Shown here: positions 1 through 7,759 of the stretch, piece by piece
Layout: each line of letters begins with the position of its first letter
How positions within the stretch are numbered: the stretch's first letter is position 1
Origin: CAYRNC01 sp964425645
GTDB lineage: Bacteria > Bacillota > Clostridia > Peptostreptococcales > Anaerovoracaceae
Length of the DNA: 15,862 nucleotides
Direction of reading: 5' to 3'
NCBI GenBank assembly: GCA_964425645.1
Contig: CAYRNC010000035.1
Span: 1-15,862, forward strand
Position numbers and translations under genes: made by a program
Notes under the pieces: generated by a model
The model's database searches: none
Seen by the model: the letters and a program-made list of their open reading frames with translations, nothing else
Told to the model about the DNA's origin: nothing

Positions 1-902
1 GCCTTGCGGATTGTGTCGATACATATAAGACGAATCCAAAAAACTATCATAATATATAGAAGAAGGGCCACATTTGCCGTGAGCCCCATGATCCAATACA
101 TGACTACCATTAAAATTAGAATGAGACCTATACCGATTACCGCAGATATGAGGCTCATATTAAGGGAATCAAGTCCCAAACTAGGTCCTACCAAAGACGT
201 TTGGACCTCTTTTAGACCAACCGGTAAAGAACCTCCTCTTATTAACAAAGCCAGTTCAGTAACTTCGCTGTCGGAAAAACTTCCTGTGATTTGGGCTCTT
301 CCGCCGGTTATCACAGTTACTGCCTCAGGTTGTGAAATGATATTCCCGTCAAGAACTATATATATGTTGTGATCGACATTATTGGTAGCAGGATTTACTA
401 CCTCACCATAATATGCTTTTCTGGTCCCTTCTTCAAAAGCAGCGGCCCCTTTAGAATCAAACTCTAAATCTACCGCGTTGAAGCCTTTACTGTCTTTCCC
501 CACTCCTGCATCTTTTACATTGCTCCCGTCTAAAATTACTGTTCCGTCACCGAGCACAAACTGAAGCTGTGCAGTTTTCCCAATCGTTTTAATGGCTTCG
601 TTAGCATTGTCTGCACCGGGAAGCTCTACTCGGATTTTGTTTTCTCCTTCGATTGTGACCACAGGTTCAGAAAGACCCATGCGATTGACCCTTTCCTCAA
701 TGATTACCTGTGTCTGCTCCATTAGTTTCGTCAATTCAGATCCGGAAGCATCTGTTTGTGCCTCCATTACCACATAGACGCCACCCTTGAAATCCAATCC
801 GAGTTTTATTGCATCCTTATAGGACGGGCCTATATTAGTCAAGCTCATTATCCACCCGCCTATAATGAGCAAAACGATTGCAATCGCCAATACTTTTCTC
901 AT
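1..902 (-). CDS. secD: Protein translocase subunit SecD, 5' part (runs off the left edge)
   Basis: SecD works with SecF at the Sec translocon and uses the proton-motive force to help pull exported proteins through the membrane. I translated the minus strand from the ATG at 902-900 and found 300 open codons to the window edge. An N-terminal membrane helix lies at about residues 4-21, followed by the P1 periplasmic-type domain with family-typical stretches (DFKGGVYVVMEA, ERVNRMGLSEPVV, LEFDSKGAAAF, ITGSFSDSEV, LIRGGSLPVGL). The VGPSLGLDSL signature opens the first helix of the C-terminal membrane bundle. The stop codon lies outside the window, so it cannot be seen whether secF is fused or separate. 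The start is supported by AAGGG about 8 nt upstream. It is the last gene of a yajC / TIGR04086 / secD block. Identification is firm. Confidence 0.95.
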   Translation of the reverse strand, partial: MRKVLAIAIVLLIIGGWIMSLTNIGPSYKDAIKLGLDFKGGVYVVMEAQTDASGSELTKLMEQTQVIIEERVNRMGLSEPVVTIEGENKIRVELPGADNANEAIKTIGKTAQLQFVLGDGTVILDGSNVKDAGVGKDSKGFNAVDLEFDSKGAAAFEEGTRKAYYGEVVNPATNNVDHNIYIVLDGNIISQPEAVTVITGGRAQITGSFSDSEVTELALLIRGGSLPVGLKEVQTSLVGPSLGLDSLNMSLISAVIGIGLILILMVVMYWIMGLTANVALLLYIMIVFWIRLICIDTIRK

Positions 903-942
903 CAATTATCCCTTCTTCCGCAGTAAAAAATGCTCATTGAAT

Positions 943-971
943 ATTCTACTACTTTTCAGGCTTGTCTACAA
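943..971 (-). promoter_or_regulatory. Likely promoter of secD, with a palindrome over the -35 box
   Basis: On the minus strand TTGTAG (971-966) and TAGAAT (948-943) are separated by 17 bp and lie about 40 bp before the secD start. The -35 box sits inside a 14-bp inverted repeat with 6-bp arms (GCTTGT/ACAAGC, 960-973). The repeat could be an operator or chance; no T-run follows it, so it is not a terminator. Confidence 0.5.
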
Positions 972-1012
972 GCGATTTGCAAAGACCGCACATTGTACTT
1001 CTTTAAATTCTT

Positions 1013-1396
1013 TCAGCTCCTCAAATTTACACCCGCGATACCGCCAATGCCACCGAACAACAGGCAGGTCAGATATCTTAATTGGAGAAGTGCAAAGCCC
1101 TCATTTGTTCCCGACTTGCTGACTATAACGAACAACAAAATTATAAGGAAAACCGCCGAGTACAGCACACCGTATAAAAGTCCTCTTTTCTTTAACAAAT
1201 TGCCTGCATAAATTCCCAAGAACAGGCAGGCAAAACACATTGCCGCCATGGCATAATACACAACAAATCGTTCCGGCAAGGGTGTGAAACGGATCAGTAA
1301 ACCGACTCCCGTTATTATAATAAAGAAGATAAACGCGGCTATGACAAGCGCTTTAATCGATTTGACCAAGGTTTCGAATAAGTTTTTTTGCCTCAT
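1013..1396 (-). CDS. Small four-helix membrane protein, TIGR04086 family (YrzE-like)
   Basis: This 127-residue protein of unknown biochemical role is found mainly in spore-forming Firmicutes, usually beside yajC and secD, as here. Four hydrophobic segments are visible at about residues 14-36, 44-66, 73-93 and 105-125. A basic KKRG turn lies between helices 2 and 3, and a glycine-rich stretch (FGGIGGIAG) is in the last helix. It has no catalytic motif. The start has a strong GGAGG 7 nt upstream. A terminator follows yajC just upstream, so this gene probably has its own promoter: TATACT at 1426-1421 is a candidate -10 without a convincing -35. The family assignment is recalled from sequence character and neighbourhood. 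Confidence 0.8.
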   Translation of the reverse strand: MRQKNLFETLVKSIKALVIAAFIFFIIITGVGLLIRFTPLPERFVVYYAMAAMCFACLFLGIYAGNLLKKRGLLYGVLYSAVFLIILLFVIVSKSGTNEGFALLQLRYLTCLLFGGIGGIAGVNLRS

Positions 1397-1451
1397 AATA
1401 ACACCTCCAGACCTTTATAAAGTATACTGCGGTGTTATTTGGACTATTACT

Positions 1452-1486
1452 AATAAAAACCCTGCACTGCAGATGCGGTGCAGGGG
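1452..1486 (-). terminator. Rho-independent terminator after yajC
   Basis: Read on the minus strand, a perfect 8-bp stem (CCCTGCAC / GTGCAGGG, arms 1478-1485 and 1460-1467) with a 10-nt loop is followed directly by TTTTTATTA. It lies 17 bp after the yajC stop and before the next gene of the block. Confidence 0.85.
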
Positions 1487-1502
1487 ATAAGGCTATAAAC
1501 AG

Positions 1503-1955
1503 TTATTCATTCTCTCGATTTTCTTCTGATGATTCTGAGGCGGGTGCAGCTTCATCGCTAACCTTTTTTCCGCCGGCCTTGTCTTTTTCTTCTTTTGCTG
1601 AAGGGGTCTTTTCCAACCTTTTCGGTCTGCTTTTAGGAGGTGTCGTGTCCTCATCGCTTTCCTGCGATTTTTTAGCTCTTGGAGCCACAGGTTCGTCACT
1701 TGTTAATTTAGACACCGCCCATCTTGCGATTTCCAGCCTCGTTTTATCGGCTCCAACCTGCAGTATAAGCTTGTCTTCTTTGGCCTTAACAATAACGCCG
1801 TAAATTCCTCCGATAGTAACAATTTCATCCCCGGCTTTTATCCGAGCCCTCATGGCGTTAACTTGTTTTTCTCTCTTTTTTTGAGGTCGGATCAACAAGA
1901 AGTACATGATCAAGATTATTAAGATTAAAGGCAATAGAGTGTAAAATGTATCCAT
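1503..1955 (-). CDS. yajC: Preprotein translocase subunit YajC with a long charged tail
   Basis: YajC is a small single-helix membrane protein that joins the SecDF complex of the Sec export machinery. The protein has 150 residues. A membrane helix (about 5-22) is followed by the family signature RPQKKREKQ (23-31) and the small cytoplasmic domain with GDEIVTIGGIYG (42-53). The usual YajC length is roughly 85-110 residues. Here a tail of about 65 residues rich in Glu, Lys, Ser and Pro extends from about residue 86 and is low-complexity, probably disordered. AGGAGG lies 9 nt before the ATG. A promoter (1985-2012) precedes it and a terminator (1452-1486) follows, so it may be transcribed alone. 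Confidence 0.93.
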   Translation of the reverse strand: MDTFYTLLPLILIILIMYFLLIRPQKKREKQVNAMRARIKAGDEIVTIGGIYGVIVKAKEDKLILQVGADKTRLEIARWAVSKLTSDEPVAPRAKKSQESDEDTTPPKSRPKRLEKTPSAKEEKDKAGGKKVSDEAAPASESSEENRENE

Positions 1956-1984
1956 TACTTGTCCTCCTATAGATTCTAATATGC

Positions 1985-2012
1985 ATTATATCGAATATTA
2001 ATGAAAAAGCAA
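1985..2012 (-). promoter_or_regulatory. Promoter of yajC
   Basis: Minus-strand TTGCTT (2012-2007) and TATAAT (1990-1985) with a 16-bp spacer, about 30 bp before the yajC start. It is back-to-back with the tRNA promoter; the two -35 boxes form an inverted repeat (AAAGCAA 2006-2012 and TTGCTTT 2024-2030). Confidence 0.7.
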
Positions 2013-2023
2013 ATGTTTTTTTC

Positions 2024-2052
2024 TTGCTTTGATGCTTTCCTTATGCTATTAT
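2024..2052 (+). promoter_or_regulatory. Promoter of the tRNA-Leu / tRNA-Pro pair
   Basis: TTGCTT (2024-2029) and TATTAT (2047-2052) with a 17-bp spacer and an extended -10 (TGC before the hexamer). Transcription would begin a few bases before the tRNA at 2062. Confidence 0.7.
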
Positions 2053-2061
2053 CGTTAATGT

Positions 2062-2148
2062 GCCGGCGTGATGGAATTGGCAGACGTGCGGGATTCAAAA
2101 TCCCGTGGTGGCAACACCGTATCGGTTCGACCCCGATCGCCGGCACCA
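2062..2148 (+). tRNA. tRNA-Leu (anticodon CAA)
   Basis: The acceptor arms GCCGGCG (2062-2068) and CGCCGGC (2138-2144) pair perfectly, followed by A and an encoded CCA. The anticodon stem CGGGA/TCCCG encloses loop TTCAAAA, giving anticodon CAA for the TTG codon. A long variable arm (TGGTGGCAACACCG) marks it as a class II tRNA, and the T-loop GGTTCGACCCC is canonical. Length is 87 nt. Confidence 0.97.
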
Positions 2149-2160
2149 TAAAATATATAC

Positions 2161-2237
2161 CGGGGCGTGGCGCAGCTTGGTAGCGCGTTTGACTGGGGGT
2201 CAAAAGGCCGCAGGTTCGAATCCTGTCGCTCCGACCA
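2161..2237 (+). tRNA. tRNA-Pro (anticodon GGG)
   Basis: The acceptor CGGGGCG (2161-2167) pairs with CGCTCCG (2227-2233), with one G-U pair, followed by A and an encoded CCA. The anticodon stem TTTGA/TCAAA encloses CTGGGGG, giving anticodon GGG for the CCC codon. The T-arm carries GGTTCGAATCC. Length is 77 nt. It lies 12 bp after tRNA-Leu and is probably cotranscribed with it. Confidence 0.97.
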
Positions 2238-2242
2238 TGTAC

Positions 2243-2269
2243 AAAGAGGTACTCATTTGTATCTCTTTT
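2243..2269 (+). terminator. Possible weak terminator hairpin after the tRNA genes
   Basis: AAAGAGGTAC and GTATCTCTTT form a 10-bp stem with one G-U pair and a 6-nt loop, ending in a short run of T. The stem is AT-rich and the U-tract short, so read-through into the downstream transporter gene is possible. No promoter for that gene is visible between the hairpin and its start. Confidence 0.4.
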
Positions 2270-2304
2270 AGGTTAAGAAGGATCTTTACTGTGGGGTAAA
2301 AGAA

Positions 2305-3528
2305 TTGACGGGCAACAGCAAACGAAATGGTCAATACCAATCGCCTATATCTTTAGGATTGTTGTTGCTGTTGATAGGAACAGCTATTGCAATTCATCAA
2401 TTTAAAGTGCCGCCGATTATGGAGCAGGTTTCTGTTTCTGTAGGGCTGTCCGAAGTAAATGCCCCTTGGATTATGTCAATATTTTTGCTTGTATGCCTTG
2501 TACTTTCTATTCCTGCCGGGGCTTTAGTACAGCGGATGCAAACCAGACCGGTTTTTTTGCTTTCAGCGGTATTCGTAATTGCGGGTTCGATTGCGGGGGC
2601 AATCTCAACCGCTGCAGTTCCTTTGTTAATCAGCCGGGGTGTTGAAGGGCTGGGTTTTTTAATAATTAGTGTCGCTTTACCGGTTGCAGCGGTAATCAAC
2701 GCGGAACCGAAGAAAATCGGAACGGTGATGGGAATTTGTATAGTATGGATTTCTACCGGACAAATTGCAGCATTTAATACAGTTCCAAAATTGATCGCAC
2801 CTATTGGCTGGAGGGGAATTTGGTGGGTGTATGCGTTGCTAACGGCGGCGGCCATATTGTTTTTTATGCTGGCTTTTAAAGAAAAACGCATTCCTTTGAA
2901 GAAAAGAAATGATAAAGGTTATATAAATAATGCACGTATAGCGGATGCATTTAAGAATAGAAATTTAATTTTTCCATCTGTAGGCTTTCTCGTCTACAAT
3001 TTTTGTCTGATGGCCGTCGTGACATTTTTCCCGGGTTATAGTACGTCTTCCGGACTTCTCTCTTTGGGCAAAGCCTCTTTTGTAGCATCTTTGCCTATGA
3101 TACTTTGTCTTATTGGATCACCGATTTTGGGAAGATTGGCAGATCGATACAGTCATAAATGGCTGTATTCATTGACGCTGTTATGCGGCGGTATAGGTTC
3201 TGCTCTTATGTTTACAAAATCAATTTCTACTATTATTCTTGGTGCTGTAATATTGGGTTTTATAGGGGCTGCAACGCCGTGTTTAATGTTTTCCTCCCTT
3301 AGATGGCTCGTTGCCTCAGAAGACCTGCTTGCTAAAAGCAATGGAATCGTCGTTCTTTTTCAGAATGCCGGCATGTTTTTAGCAACGCTGACTTTTGGGA
3401 TTCTTGCAAGAGCATTTGGGGGGAATTATACACTTGCATCTCTTATTCTTATTCCCATGACGATAATTTCCGTTATATTAGTATTCTTCACTGATTATAA
3501 GGAAAAATCAGAATCCCAACTTATTTAA
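2305..3528 (+). CDS. Major facilitator superfamily (MFS) transporter
   Basis: A 407-residue membrane carrier with about 12 hydrophobic helices in two halves, joined by a basic central loop (about residues 191-222). It is the standard MFS length and layout. The loop after helix 2 (GALVQRMQTRP, about 72-82) resembles motif A without its Asp. The equivalent loop in the second half (GRLADRYSHKW, 276-286) fits better. SRGVEGLGF (110-118) corresponds to the Arg-containing helix 4 motif. The substrate cannot be told. The start is TTG at 2305, because a stop codon lies in frame just upstream and the first helix begins soon after; the ribosome site (GGGG, 8 nt before) is weak. Its last 8 bp overlap, tail to tail, the end of the fab operon. 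Confidence 0.88.
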   Translation: MTGNSKRNGQYQSPISLGLLLLLIGTAIAIHQFKVPPIMEQVSVSVGLSEVNAPWIMSIFLLVCLVLSIPAGALVQRMQTRPVFLLSAVFVIAGSIAGAISTAAVPLLISRGVEGLGFLIISVALPVAAVINAEPKKIGTVMGICIVWISTGQIAAFNTVPKLIAPIGWRGIWWVYALLTAAAILFFMLAFKEKRIPLKKRNDKGYINNARIADAFKNRNLIFPSVGFLVYNFCLMAVVTFFPGYSTSSGLLSLGKASFVASLPMILCLIGSPILGRLADRYSHKWLYSLTLLCGGIGSALMFTKSISTIILGAVILGFIGAATPCLMFSSLRWLVASEDLLAKSNGIVVLFQNAGMFLATLTFGILARAFGGNYTLASLILIPMTIISVILVFFTDYKEKSESQLI

Positions 3529-5233
3529 CCGCACCGTTTTTTTCTCTTTCCTCAGCTTCCAACACGGTATATGCGACCTTTCCTACCAGGGTCATCGGTA
3601 AAGATTCCCGATATTCAATCTCGTAGGGCATAGCATAGCGGGTTATATTTTTTTCGCAGTGCTCCCAAATGCTGTCCTTTACTGCATCGGAGGCCACAAT
3701 TTTTGGCTTCAACACCACATATGCTTTAATCTTTTGAACTTTATACGGATCATCTACCCCTATTACAGTTGCCATAAGAACCGCCTCATGACTTTCTATT
3801 ATATTTTCCAGCTGAGAGGGATAAATCGAATAACCCGATGATATAATCATTCTTTTCAGACGCTGCCTAAAATAAATGAAACCTTCTTCGTCCATTATGC
3901 CCAAGTCTCCTGTATGAAGCCACCTGCGCCCATCATCATGGGTTTGGAGCACGAGAGCCGTCTCCTTGGGATTTCCAAGATAACCAATCATTACAGTAGG
4001 GCCATGAACGCAAATTTCCCCTTCTTCACCATAGGCAAGGCTGTCTCTTGTGTTGGGTTTTACTATTTTATAAAGCATATCGGGAAAAGGTATTCCTATG
4101 CTTCCTATTTTAGCAAAATCTTTCGGTGTCAGGCAACTTGCCGTCACTGATTCCGTCATACCGTACCCTTCTCTTATCTGGGTATCGGCTCCGTGCTCAA
4201 CAAGATATTTATCCACTTTTTTCTTAAGCTCAATCGATAAAGTATCCCCTCCGCAGAAAACGCCTTTTAGACACGATAAATCTATCCCTTTTACTTTCTC
4301 ATTTCGCAAAAGGGCCTCATAGAGGGTTGGTACACCTGCGATATAGTTGGGTTTATTCCTTTTCAGGAGGGTACCAAAGGTTTTGGCACTGAATGCAGGG
4401 ATCAAAATACATTTGCATCCATTAGTTAGAATTGTGTGTATACCTATGCCCAGCCCAAACCCGTGAAATATCGGCATGATGGAAAGCATTGAGTTTCCGG
4501 GAATCAGACAATCTCCGACGGCAGCCGTTTGCATGGAAAGAGCATTGAAATTCAAATTAGTAAGTAAAATGCCTTTAGTTATTCCCGTTGTTCCGCCGCT
4601 GTAAAGGATAACTGCCGGATCGTCTTTCAGTGTTTCACCTTTATACTTCTGATCATATTCCCTTCCCTTTGCTAAAAAGTCTTTCCATAAAATAATGTCG
4701 GACCCCATTGGAATCCTTTTAATTTTTCGCCCTTTTGTAAATTGATAAACTACAGAAGCAGCGGGTTTAAGTTTATCTTTAATACTTGTTATTAATAGAT
4801 ATTTTAATAATGTGTTCCCCCGGGCAGCCTTGAATTTTTCAAAAAACGCATCTAAAGTTATTGCGGCTACACTTCCGGATTCATTTAAATAGAATTCGAT
4901 TTCACCTTCCGCCGAAAGGGGGTGTATCATATTGGAGATGCCCCCTATCAGATTTATGGCGTAAAACATTATTACGGCCTGCGGAATATTAGGTAGGCAG
5001 ATCGTAACCCTGTCTCCTTGTCCAATTCCTATGGCCCTTAATGCCTTTGCGCATTCATGTATCTCTTCTATCAGCAGAGAGAAGCTTACCTTTGTACCCA
5101 TAAATTCATACGCCGTAAAATCATGATAGGTATTTGCCGCACTTTCAAGATATTCATACATAGAAGAATCGGGATATTTTAAATTTTTCGGTATATGGCC
5201 ATAATGCTCCAGCCAGGGCGCTTCATACATCAT
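3521..5233 (-). CDS. AMP-forming acyl-CoA / acyl-ACP ligase
   Basis: This 570-residue enzyme belongs to the adenylate-forming superfamily. It would activate a carboxylic acid with ATP and pass it to CoA or to a carrier protein. Visible core motifs are the phosphate-binding loop YSGGTTGITKG (211-221), YGMTE (357-361), the TGDLG aspartate motif (441-445), the hinge stretch RLKRMIISSGYSIYP (458-472), and a C-terminal Lys in the LVGKV context (552). The length fits a fatty acyl-CoA synthetase. It is the last gene of the fab operon and overlaps the E2-like gene by 11 bp, which suggests it activates free fatty acids for the same pathway or loads ACP directly. Chain length and acceptor cannot be read from the sequence. 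No terminator is visible after it, and its end overlaps the convergent transporter gene. Confidence 0.87.
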   Translation of the reverse strand: MMYEAPWLEHYGHIPKNLKYPDSSMYEYLESAANTYHDFTAYEFMGTKVSFSLLIEEIHECAKALRAIGIGQGDRVTICLPNIPQAVIMFYAINLIGGISNMIHPLSAEGEIEFYLNESGSVAAITLDAFFEKFKAARGNTLLKYLLITSIKDKLKPAASVVYQFTKGRKIKRIPMGSDIILWKDFLAKGREYDQKYKGETLKDDPAVILYSGGTTGITKGILLTNLNFNALSMQTAAVGDCLIPGNSMLSIMPIFHGFGLGIGIHTILTNGCKCILIPAFSAKTFGTLLKRNKPNYIAGVPTLYEALLRNEKVKGIDLSCLKGVFCGGDTLSIELKKKVDKYLVEHGADTQIREGYGMTESVTASCLTPKDFAKIGSIGIPFPDMLYKIVKPNTRDSLAYGEEGEICVHGPTVMIGYLGNPKETALVLQTHDDGRRWLHTGDLGIMDEEGFIYFRQRLKRMIISSGYSIYPSQLENIIESHEAVLMATVIGVDDPYKVQKIKAYVVLKPKIVASDAVKDSIWEHCEKNITRYAMPYEIEYRESLPMTLVGKVAYTVLEAEEREKNGAVK

Positions 5234-6092
5234 AGTTCACCTCTTCACTAAATGATTTTTCCAAATGCTGCGGATTTTTAATCAGATATTTAAGCAGCTT
5301 AATTGATTTTGCAAAATAATAGCCGTCTGCAATCCGTTCGTCCAAAGTGACCCCGATTTCGAGGACGTCCCTTAAAATCAAGTTGCCTTCGCGGTCAGGG
5401 ATTGCTTGTTTATGTATCTCCCCTACCGTTATGAATACTGAATTTGTTCCGTATTCAGTCAGATGATGATAGGGTGCACCAATCTTTATACTGCCTAAAT
5501 TTGCTATGAATACGGTGCTGTAATAGGGATCCATTTTTCTTAAGGATTCGGGCATTATCCCATGATATTCAAGGACTTTCAATATCCAAGAAAATAAGAT
5601 CAATATCGGTCTTGGCAGTTTGGCTAAATTGTTAAAAAGGCTGTCCAAATCGTTTCCGCCTGTTTCCCTGACCTTTGCAACCTCTCTATTAATTTCGCTG
5701 CTTATGCTGTCCATTGTCATATCCTCTTTGGCTATCAGTATCATAAGGCTTTCTTCCCCTTTATCCGAAAATTCCTTTTTGATTACAAAAGCCAAGGACA
5801 CATCGTAGCGCTCATAATAGCGTTTTCCAGATATAAATCTATTGAGCTGCGGCCTTAACAAAAAAGTTTTGGCGATAGCTGATATCATAAGGTGAAACAG
5901 CTTAACGTTTTTATCTTCCCGCATATTTTTTTCGCTAATGTATTTAATAGCGTCGGTTATATCCAGTTTTATATTCATATGTACTTCAGAATCACATCGT
6001 TTTGATAAAAAATAGGGCATCAAAAGATGCATTGAATCCAAATCTTTTATTCGTCGGGCTTCCCTGCGGTTACCGCGAAATCGTTCTTTCAT
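5223..6092 (-). CDS. E2-like (chloramphenicol acetyltransferase-fold) protein lacking the catalytic His
   Basis: The 289-residue protein resembles the catalytic domain of 2-oxoacid dehydrogenase E2 subunits. It has no lipoyl or E3-binding domain. The family core is visible in LRPQLNRFISG (79-89), YSTVFIANLGSIKIGAPYHH (191-210) and the C-terminal TLDERIADGYYFAKSIKLL (249-267). In active E2 enzymes the last block reads DHRxxDG and its His is the catalytic base. Here that position is Glu252, with Asp256 and Gly257 kept. It is therefore either a non-catalytic relative or uses different chemistry. No E1 or E3 genes are nearby. It starts 3 bp after fabZ, its GAGGAG ribosome site lies inside the end of fabZ, and it overlaps the ligase gene downstream. 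A role in acyl transfer within this lipid pathway is inference. Confidence 0.75.
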   Translation of the reverse strand: MKERFRGNRREARRIKDLDSMHLLMPYFLSKRCDSEVHMNIKLDITDAIKYISEKNMREDKNVKLFHLMISAIAKTFLLRPQLNRFISGKRYYERYDVSLAFVIKKEFSDKGEESLMILIAKEDMTMDSISSEINREVAKVRETGGNDLDSLFNNLAKLPRPILILFSWILKVLEYHGIMPESLRKMDPYYSTVFIANLGSIKIGAPYHHLTEYGTNSVFITVGEIHKQAIPDREGNLILRDVLEIGVTLDERIADGYYFAKSIKLLKYLIKNPQHLEKSFSEEVNYDV

Positions 6093-6095
6093 TTT

Positions 6096-6518
6096 TTATA
6101 CTCCTCGGTCAATCACTGCAAATGAAAATTCGCCCTGTACACAGAGTTTATCTAAAACAAACCCTTTGCCTTTTGCAAAATAAAAAGGTGGTTTCGATTT
6201 TATAATTTCACATTGAAATTCAATTCTGTCTCCCGGTTTAACCGGGTTTTTGAAACGAACGTTATCCAGGCTTGTAAAAAAAGGGGTCTTCCCCATAGAT
6301 GTATCCGACAATAAAGCCCCGCAGGTCTGGGCCATCATTTCGCAAAGTATGACACCGGGAACTATTGGATTTTCCGGGAAATGACCTTTAACAAAGTATT
6401 CATCTCCTGTTACAGTATAAACGCCCAAGGCCTTTCCTTTACCATCGACATAAGCCTCATCGATGAGCAGCATCGGCTTCCTGTGAGGTAATACCGATTC
6501 AATGTCGATTTTTCTCAT
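6096..6518 (-). CDS. fabZ: 3-hydroxyacyl-ACP dehydratase FabZ
   Basis: FabZ removes water from 3-hydroxyacyl-ACP to give trans-2-enoyl-ACP in the elongation cycle. The 140-residue hot-dog-fold protein has the usual length. The N-terminal LPHRKPMLLIDE (10-21) and the active-site helix GHFPENPIVPGVILCEMMAQ (45-64) are typical; the catalytic residues would be His46 and Glu60. The start has GGAGG about 9 nt upstream and overlaps the end of fabF by 4 bp, consistent with translational coupling. No second dehydratase or isomerase (FabA or FabM) is in the window, so unsaturated fatty acid formation is not explained here. Confidence 0.96.
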   Translation of the reverse strand: MRKIDIESVLPHRKPMLLIDEAYVDGKGKALGVYTVTGDEYFVKGHFPENPIVPGVILCEMMAQTCGALLSDTSMGKTPFFTSLDNVRFKNPVKPGDRIEFQCEIIKSKPPFYFAKGKGFVLDKLCVQGEFSFAVIDRGV

Positions 6519-7759
6519 TTTATGTCCTCCGCTTTACGAAATATCAATACGCTGTTATGTCCTCCAAAGCCCAAAGAGGTGGAAACAGCCATATCCAACT
6601 TTGCTGTCACGCCTGTTTCCGGCGTATAATTAAGGTCGCATTCCGGATCAGGTTCCTTATATCCTGCTGTCGGAGGAATTTTCCCCTCAAGGAGGGCGAG
6701 CAAGCAGGCTATCGCTTCTACGGCACCGGCAGCCCCCAGCATATGGCCTGTCATGGATTTTGTACTGCTGATATGAAGATCCTTTACCTTATCCTTGAAA
6801 ACAGCCTTCAGTGCTACTGTCTCAACCTTGTCGTTCAAAGGGGTAGATGTTCCGTGGGCGTTGTAATAAAGCTTCATTCCTTTTTCATACCCTCCCTCAT
6901 CCAAAGCCAACAAAATTGCATTTGAAGCTCCTTCGGCCTGGGGATGGGGGGCAGTTATATGATATGCGTCGCATGTATTGGCATACCCTGTTATTATTCC
7001 GTAAATTTTCGCACCTCTATTTATGGCATGTTCATACTCCTCAAGTACAAGCATGCCCGCGCCTTCGCCCATTACGAAGCCGTCACGACGAATATCAAAT
7101 GGTATGGACGAATCATCAGGTATGTTTCTTGTAGATAATGCCATACTGTTTGTAAAACCTGCGATACTCAAGCCGTTTATAGCGGCCTCTGTCCCTCCTG
7201 CAATAATAGCATCCGCATAACCGTGGCGAATGCAGCGAAAAGCTTCTCCTAAAGCATGAGTTGATGTTGCACAGGCCGTAACAACGGGAAGGCATGGACC
7301 TTTTGCATCAAAACGTATGGCGATGCTACCCGATGCAATATTGGAGATCATCATAGGGATGAATAGGGGCGATATCTTTCGAGGACCTTCAGTTAAAAGT
7401 TTTTCGGATGATTTTAAAAATGAATCCATCCCACCTATACCCGAACCTACATATACACCCAGGCGAAAGGGATCAATCTTCCCTTCTATTTTACTGTCTT
7501 TTACGGCTTCCTCTGCCGCAGCAACTGCATATTGGGTAAAGGGATCCATCCTTCTTGCTGTACTCTTGCCGACGTAATTAAGTATATCAAAATCTTTAAC
7601 CTCTGCGGCAATTGTAACCTTATATTCGGATGTATCAAAATGAGTGATGAAATCAATACCGCAAGTTCCGTTTATCAAATTATTTTTAAATGATTCTATT
7701 GTATTTCCTATGGGCGATATTAGGCCCAAACCTGTTATTGCTACATGTCTCACATGCAT
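6515..7759 (-). CDS. fabF: 3-oxoacyl-ACP synthase II FabF
   Basis: FabF condenses malonyl-ACP with a growing acyl-ACP, adding two carbons. The 414-residue length is that of the family. The catalytic triad is Cys163 (VTACATSTHA), His302 (NAHGTSTPLND) and His339 (KSMTGHMLGAAG). GxGIGG (106-110), FDIRRDGFVMGEGAG (221-235) and the C-terminal SLGFGGHN are also typical. The ATG at 7759 sits only about 3-4 nt after GGAGG; a GTG two codons later (7753) has better spacing and may be the true start. It overlaps fabG by 10 bp. Confidence 0.97.
   Translation of the reverse strand: MHVRHVAITGLGLISPIGNTIESFKNNLINGTCGIDFITHFDTSEYKVTIAAEVKDFDILNYVGKSTARRMDPFTQYAVAAAEEAVKDSKIEGKIDPFRLGVYVGSGIGGMDSFLKSSEKLLTEGPRKISPLFIPMMISNIASGSIAIRFDAKGPCLPVVTACATSTHALGEAFRCIRHGYADAIIAGGTEAAINGLSIAGFTNSMALSTRNIPDDSSIPFDIRRDGFVMGEGAGMLVLEEYEHAINRGAKIYGIITGYANTCDAYHITAPHPQAEGASNAILLALDEGGYEKGMKLYYNAHGTSTPLNDKVETVALKAVFKDKVKDLHISSTKSMTGHMLGAAGAVEAIACLLALLEGKIPPTAGYKEPDPECDLNYTPETGVTAKLDMAVSTSLGFGGHNSVLIFRKAEDIK

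Noticed and set aside
4..372. Plus-strand open frames across 4-372 and 592-777
   Set aside because: They lie opposite secD, which matches its family over its whole length; the plus-strand products resemble nothing.
2397..2891. Minus-strand frame of 164 codons inside the transporter gene
   Set aside because: It is the antisense of clear MFS membrane helices and has no ribosome site or family character.
5223..6092. Part of a 2-oxoacid dehydrogenase complex
   Set aside because: No lipoyl domain, no catalytic His and no E1 or E3 genes nearby; the operon is for fatty-acid synthesis.
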